From CBDDBH01 sp965225625 (GTDB lineage Bacteria > Pseudomonadota > Gammaproteobacteria > JADZEE01): a stretch of 64,000 nucleotides of DNA. The stretch is taken from assembly GCA_965225625.1 (NCBI GenBank), contig CBDDBH010000033.1, positions 372,001-436,000 of the forward strand, given 5' to 3'. A program made the position numbers and the translations under genes. Of the stretch, positions 59,791 to 64,000 are shown one piece after another. Positions within the stretch are counted from its first letter, which is position 1; the number at the start of each line of letters is the position of its first letter. The notes below the pieces were generated by a model, which saw only the letters and a list, made by a program, of their open reading frames with translations, was not told the origin of the DNA and made no database searches.

Positions 59791-62017
59791 GTGTCCGGTC
59801 AATGGTTACGCCAAACGGTGTCAGCGCATCTTCCACCGCGGAGGCTATGGCTGCCGCCGTTGGTACCGTACCGGATTCCCCCACTGCCTTTACACCTAAT
59901 GGGTTCAGCGGCGAGGGTGACCCATGATGAATGATATCGACGACCGGCATCTCCGCCGCGGTAATCAATAAGTAGTCGACGAAGGTCGTCGTGATCGGTT
60001 GAGCCTGAGCATCGAATCCCATCGATTCAAATAACGCGTTGCCGATGCCGTGGGCAACACCGCCGGTGATCTGTCCTTCGACAATCAGGGGATGAATAAC
60101 CCGACCGCAGTCATGCGCAATGACGAATCTGTTGATCGTAACGCCGCCGGTGTCAATGTCGACTTCAACCTCCGCGGCCGCGCAACCGTTGGCAAAGGTC
60201 ATATCATCGATGACAACTTGTTCCGTTGCCTCCAGACCTGGCGCCATGCCACCGGAAAATTTGAATCCGGGCGCACCGGCGAGCGCCTGCGCCACCGCCG
60301 ATAGTTCCAGCGCGCGATCGGGCACCCCCTCACGCTAATCCGTGACCCGTTTAGATCGAGATCCTCGGGCGCGGCTTCCAACATCCGGGCGGCCACTTCG
60401 AGTGCCTTCGCTCTGACAACTCCGGCAGCAACATGCGCCGAGGTTCCCGCAATTACCGCCTGCCGGCTGTTAAAGCCACCAATGCCCAGCGTATTAAGCC
60501 CGGTGTCGCCGACCGATACATCGATGCGACTCATATCACCGCCGAGTTGCTCAGCGACAATCTGCGCCAACATTGTCGCCGTACTTTGCCCCATGGGGGC
60601 TGCGCCGGAGCTAACGTGCACTTTGCCCGAAGAAAGTACCCGCACCGTGACTGCTTCGAACGGTCCGCGGCCGGTGCCTTTGACGAAGTTGGCAAGTCCG
60701 ATACCCAGGTAGCGGCCGGCGGCCCGCGCCGCTGCCTGACGGCCCGAAAATGTCTGCCATTCGATCTTGTCGAGCGCCTGTTGCTGGGTCGCGTGATAAT
60801 CGCCACTGTCGAGCACCACATCGTTACCGCCGCGCAATTGGATCGGCTTGCGACACGGCATCTGTGCCGCACTCACCAGATTACGGCGACGCACCTCCGC
60901 ACGATCCAAGTTCAACTCGCGCGCAACGCGATCGAGCAGACGCTCCATCACGAAGGCCGCCTGCGGATAGCCGGCACCGCACACCGGCGCAACCGGCACC
61001 TTATTGGTCAGCACCACATTGATGTCCATGCGATAGGCCGGCACGTTATACGCCAGCGGCAGGGTACTCGCCGATGCATAGGGCACGTTAACCCCGCGCG
61101 CAGTGTAAGCACCGTCGTCATGCAGTAGTCGTCCGCGGATCCCGAGGATGCGCGCCTCATCATCCATGGCAATCTCGACGTCCCAATATTGATCGCGCTC
61201 CTGGGTGCTGGCGACGAAGTGCTCTTGGCGATCCTCGATCCATTTCACCGGTTGCCCAAGCACAATAGCGGCCAGTGCAGTCGCCACCTCTTCTGGATAA
61301 GTCACCAGCTTCGGCCCGAAGGCGCCGCCGACATCCGGGGTAATCACTCTCACGCTGTGATCTTCGCGACCCAGTAGCTCGCACAAAGCCCGCTTCGCCG
61401 CATGCGGCGTCTGCGTAGAGGTCCAAACGGTCAAGCGATCGTCGTTAAGATCGTGACCCGCCGGTACTCCTCGGCCTTCCAGGGAATGCGCACAGCCCCC
61501 TGTGCTGGTGTAGCGATTGAGAAAAAACGTGGGGCGCGTGCGCGAATGCCGCATCGATATCGCCATAGTGAAAATCAAAGGCGGCGACAAGATTGTGCGG
61601 CAAATCGGAATGAACCGTCGGCGCGCCGTCGTCCAGCGCGAGGCGACAATCGGCAATGCACGGCAACTCCGTGTAATCGATATCCACCAGTTCCACCGCG
61701 TCTTCAGCGACGTAGCGCGACTCGGCGATCACCACTGCAACTGGCTCACCGACGTAGGCCACTTCGTTTTCGGCGAGCACGCGGCGTTGCACATCGAGTT
61801 GGTAGTTCTTGCTCGGCACGACATCGGGCAGGCGATTACTGCTCAGATAGGGAACCAGATCTGCGTGCGTGAAAACCGCGGTTACTCCCGGCACATCCAT
61901 CGCCGGGTTTACATCGATGGAGCCGAAACGCGCATGGCTGTAGGGTCTGCGTACATAGGCCACGACCAACGTATTGGATAGGCGCAGGTCGTCAACGAAC
62001 CTGCCCTGCTCGCTCAT
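59717..62017 (-). pseudogene. Molybdopterin-binding large subunit (CoxL-like), with two frameshifts
   Basis: Three frames in succession encode one large subunit. 62017 to about 61500 has GRFVDDLRLSNTLVVAYVRR to AFDFHYGDIDAAFAHAPHVF. About 61495 to 60330 contains TPDVGGAFGPKLVTYPEE, PVCGAGYPQAAFVMERL and FVKGTGRGPFEAVTVRVL. About 60325 to 59770 contains IAHDCGRVIHPLIVEGQI and GVKAVGESGTVPTAAAI with the catalytic Glu. Switches fall at five-C runs 61495-61499 (one base too many) and 60325-60329 (one too few), on the plus strand. About 20 N-terminal residues are also missing. Inactive unless these are sequence errors. Confidence 0.85.
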
Positions 62018-62031
62018 CAAGTAAATCGACG

Positions 62032-62667
62032 CTAACGGTTTTGCAGTGCGGCAATGCCGGATAGTGCTTCCAGCGTCATCGTTTCTGCATATTTCATGCG
62101 CATATCGAACAAGTTGGCTTCATGTTGTTCGATCGAACGATCACCCACGCAATCCTCGGCAACAACCGGCTTGAAGCCATGACACATAGCGTCAACAACG
62201 CTCGCGCGTACGCAGCCGCTGGTGGTAGCGCCGGCAATTACCAACGTTTTTATGCCTGCCAACGATAGCGACGACGCGAGCGTCGTCCCAAAAAAGGCCG
62301 ATGGAAAGTGTTTTTTGACAATCAACTCGCCTTCCTCTGGGGTCAATTCGTCCACGACCTGACTGTCCGACGATGTCTCGGTCAGGAGCAGGTTGCCCGG
62401 TACTTTTTCCGTGAACACATTGGCATCAGAACCATCGTCGGCGTAAACGACGCGCGTAAAAACGCGCAACCAGTTGCGTTCTCGTGCAAGCGCCAGCAAC
62501 TCCACGCTTCGCTCGATCGCCGCCTGCACGTTACCACCTCCGAAAACATCGGGGTTGGCGAAGCCGTTGACGAAATCCACAATCAGCAGTCCAGTCGGCG
62601 GCAGCAGTTCCAGTCGTTGTCCGAAACCCTGCTGGTCGTACACTTCGCTGTTACGTAGTTCATTCAT
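62032..62667 (-). CDS. Isochorismatase-family hydrolase, N-carbamoylsarcosine/maleamate amidase-like
   Basis: A 211-residue cysteine hydrolase: Asp in TGLLIVDFVNGFANPDVFGG, Lys in ELIVKKHFPSAFFGTTL, and nucleophile Cys in AGATTSGCVRASVVDAM preceded by the cis-peptide ATT segment. Overall form is nearest to N-carbamoylsarcosine amidohydrolase and maleamate amidohydrolase, which release ammonia from amides in creatinine or nicotinate breakdown. It sits just upstream of the broken molybdenum hydroxylase operon, 14 bases before the large-subunit start. That pairing recalls nicotinate-type pathways; the substrate remains open. Confidence 0.88.
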   Translation of the reverse strand: MNELRNSEVYDQQGFGQRLELLPPTGLLIVDFVNGFANPDVFGGGNVQAAIERSVELLALARERNWLRVFTRVVYADDGSDANVFTEKVPGNLLLTETSSDSQVVDELTPEEGELIVKKHFPSAFFGTTLASSLSLAGIKTLVIAGATTSGCVRASVVDAMCHGFKPVVAEDCVGDRSIEQHEANLFDMRMKYAETMTLEALSGIAALQNR

Positions 62668-62811
62668 CCGCCGTCACCTCGCAGCTCTAATACTGACGTA
62701 CGGCTAGTGTAGCAGTTCCGCAAATGTGCGGGCACACGAAGATAGCGCTAAAGCGGCACTCGCGCATTGCAAAATACGTATACTGTCGCCGAACTCTGAA
62801 GGAGGCCAGAC

Positions 62812-64000
62812 ATGCCATTCCCGTATAACGACATGCGCGAGTACATCGAAGATCTGGAGGGTCAGGGACAATTGGTGCGGATGAGCGAGCCTATAGACGT
62901 GGGCCACAAAACCAATGAGTTAGCGGCGCTGGAGTCCTTTGTCGCAGGCAAAGAAGGTCCGTGCATGATTCTCGACAACATGACCAACTACAACACACCC
63001 GAAGTACCGTTGCTGCTGAATGTATTCGGCACCCGCGCACGTATGGCCGCGACGCTCGGCTCACGTACCGAATTCGAATCCAAGCGCCGCGTCAGCGACA
63101 TTCTGAACGCACCGGACTCCTGGCCGACGCCGGTAATCTTGGAACGCGACGCAGCGCCGTGTAAGGAAGTCGTGATCGGCGAACAGGACATTGATCTCAA
63201 GCAGCAGTTGCCGCACGTGTGGTTTGGCGACGAACGTCAGTCCTATCCGAATTGCAACATCACGGCGTCCAAAGATCCTGAAACCGGCACACTCAATGCC
63301 AGCACCTATCGCTACGGATTACTTGATCTTGATCCGGACGGAAACCCCTACCCTGAAGAATTACAAAAGACCTGCCTGACCACCTACGCGTGGTGGAATC
63401 CACCGTATAACGACATCGGCGGGCACTACGCGAAGGCCGTCAAACGGGGCACGCCGCTGCAAATCGCAGCCGCCTTTTCTCCGGAGCCGACCGTACTGGC
63501 AATCGGCGGTGGCCCGGCCATCCTGCAAGGTACGCATGAATGGGATAAATACGCGCTGGCCGGAGCGGTGCGCGGTAAACCGCTGGAGTTGGTGAAATGC
63601 GAATTGTCCGATCTCTATGTCCCTGCCAGCGCCGAACACGTCATCGAAGGCGAGATCATGGTGCCGCCGCATGAAGAATATGACGGCCCCCACGGCAACT
63701 TCCTCGGCTATTACGATCCGGCCTTCCTGTTACCGTTGACCAAGGTCAAATGCATTACCCATCGTAAGTCACCGATCTGGTACAACACCTATGAGATGTG
63801 GCCGCCATTCGATCATGGTTACATCGGCGTGACCTTCAGCGCCATCGAGATCCTGTCCGATCTGCGCCGCAAATTGCCCGAGGTCCACGATGTGGTTTTG
63901 CACGGTGGCACCTGGCTGCCGTTTGTGGTGGTGCAACTGTCGGTCGATCGCGACGAGAAACCCTGGCCTTATTACGGACGACATGTCATTCACGCGGTCT
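62812..64000 (+). CDS. UbiD-family decarboxylase, 3' end beyond the window
   Basis: Partial, about 396 codons from ATG 62812, preceded by GGAGG; a TATACT at 62779-62784 is a possible -10 site. UbiD enzymes use prenylated FMN to decarboxylate (or carboxylate) aromatic and unsaturated acids. Family segments: YIEDLEGQGQLVRMSEPID at the start, ASTYRYGLLD with Arg167, and PPHEEYDGPHGNFLGYY. In well-studied members the last segment reads EGPFGE or EGPFGD, giving two acidic residues. Here they are Asp291 and Asn296, so the second acid is replaced by an amide. No UbiX gene is in view. It likely removes a ring carboxyl in the local pathway. Confidence 0.9.
   Translation, partial: MPFPYNDMREYIEDLEGQGQLVRMSEPIDVGHKTNELAALESFVAGKEGPCMILDNMTNYNTPEVPLLLNVFGTRARMAATLGSRTEFESKRRVSDILNAPDSWPTPVILERDAAPCKEVVIGEQDIDLKQQLPHVWFGDERQSYPNCNITASKDPETGTLNASTYRYGLLDLDPDGNPYPEELQKTCLTTYAWWNPPYNDIGGHYAKAVKRGTPLQIAAAFSPEPTVLAIGGGPAILQGTHEWDKYALAGAVRGKPLELVKCELSDLYVPASAEHVIEGEIMVPPHEEYDGPHGNFLGYYDPAFLLPLTKVKCITHRKSPIWYNTYEMWPPFDHGYIGVTFSAIEILSDLRRKLPEVHDVVLHGGTWLPFVVVQLSVDRDEKPWPYYGRHVIHAV

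Overview
The window looks like chromosomal DNA of a Gammaproteobacterium, possibly an uncultured marine or soil heterotroph. The left end carries the C-terminal half of GlnD followed by MutH, a mismatch-repair endonuclease confined to part of the Gammaproteobacteria. A large TonB-dependent receptor indicates a Gram-negative outer membrane. After MutH almost everything is catabolic. I see no tRNA, rRNA, CRISPR array, phage gene, transposase or recognisable transcription regulator.

Layout. (1) 2.1-8.8 kb, minus strand: a meta-cleavage operon with an MFS transporter, FAH-family hydrolase, MhpB-type extradiol dioxygenase, DUF485/ActP-like symporter pair and LigA/LigB-type extradiol dioxygenase. 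(2) 8.9-10.7 kb, plus: alpha and beta subunits of a Rieske ring-hydroxylating dioxygenase. (3) 10.7-16.8 kb, minus: tannase/feruloyl-esterase-like hydrolase, sodium:solute symporter with a small membrane partner, cupin, alpha/beta hydrolase and acyl-CoA ligase, suited to uptake and activation of phenolic acids or esters. (4) 17-19.3 kb, plus: a frame-broken deacetylase/cyclic-imidase-like gene and an amidase. (5) 19.3-24.9 kb, minus: sulfatase, amidohydrolase and an orphan molybdenum hydroxylase large subunit, divergent from (6) 25.1-31.7 kb, plus: a tight seven-gene operon of RidA-like protein, amidase, acetamidase/formamidase, deaminase-like amidohydrolase, VOC protein, SnoaL-like protein and MFS transporter. 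(7) 31.8-39.1 kb, minus: a PfkB kinase, three Rieske oxygenases (two a tandem duplication), a 115-residue unknown and the TonB receptor. (8) 39.5-43.0 kb, plus: MDR oxidoreductase, methyltransferase and a second deaminase-like amidohydrolase. (9) 43.1-53.6 kb, minus: KorAB and a VOC gene, then an operon of dimethylformamidase-like protein, PhyH dioxygenase, two SDRs, MmgE/PrpD protein and a 2-oxoglutarate-type oxygenase. (10) 53.7-56.9 kb, plus: GST, diheme cytochrome c and an unknown MetE/UROD-like barrel. (11) 57-62.7 kb, minus: an OadA-like carboxyltransferase, a decayed CoxL/CoxM/CoxS-type hydroxylase operon and an isochorismatase-fold hydrolase. (12) 62.8 kb to the end, plus: a UbiD-family decarboxylase.

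Taken together this is a catabolic island for aromatic and probably nitrogen-containing (amide, imide, heterocyclic) compounds: hydroxylation by Rieske and molybdenum enzymes, C-N hydrolysis by many amidases and amidohydrolases, extradiol ring opening, and dedicated transporters. The substrates are inferred from family membership, not shown. The best candidates for something undescribed are the 25-32 kb C-N operon, the 46-53.6 kb dimethylformamidase/PhyH operon, and the paired Rieske oxygenases with an extended cluster-binding loop. Separate structural surprises are a perfect 58-bp inverted repeat at 56,932-57,050 sharing an 18-bp sequence with 7,534-7,551, and several interrupted genes. Most interruptions fall in short homopolymer or dinucleotide runs, so sequencing error must be excluded before calling them pseudogenes.
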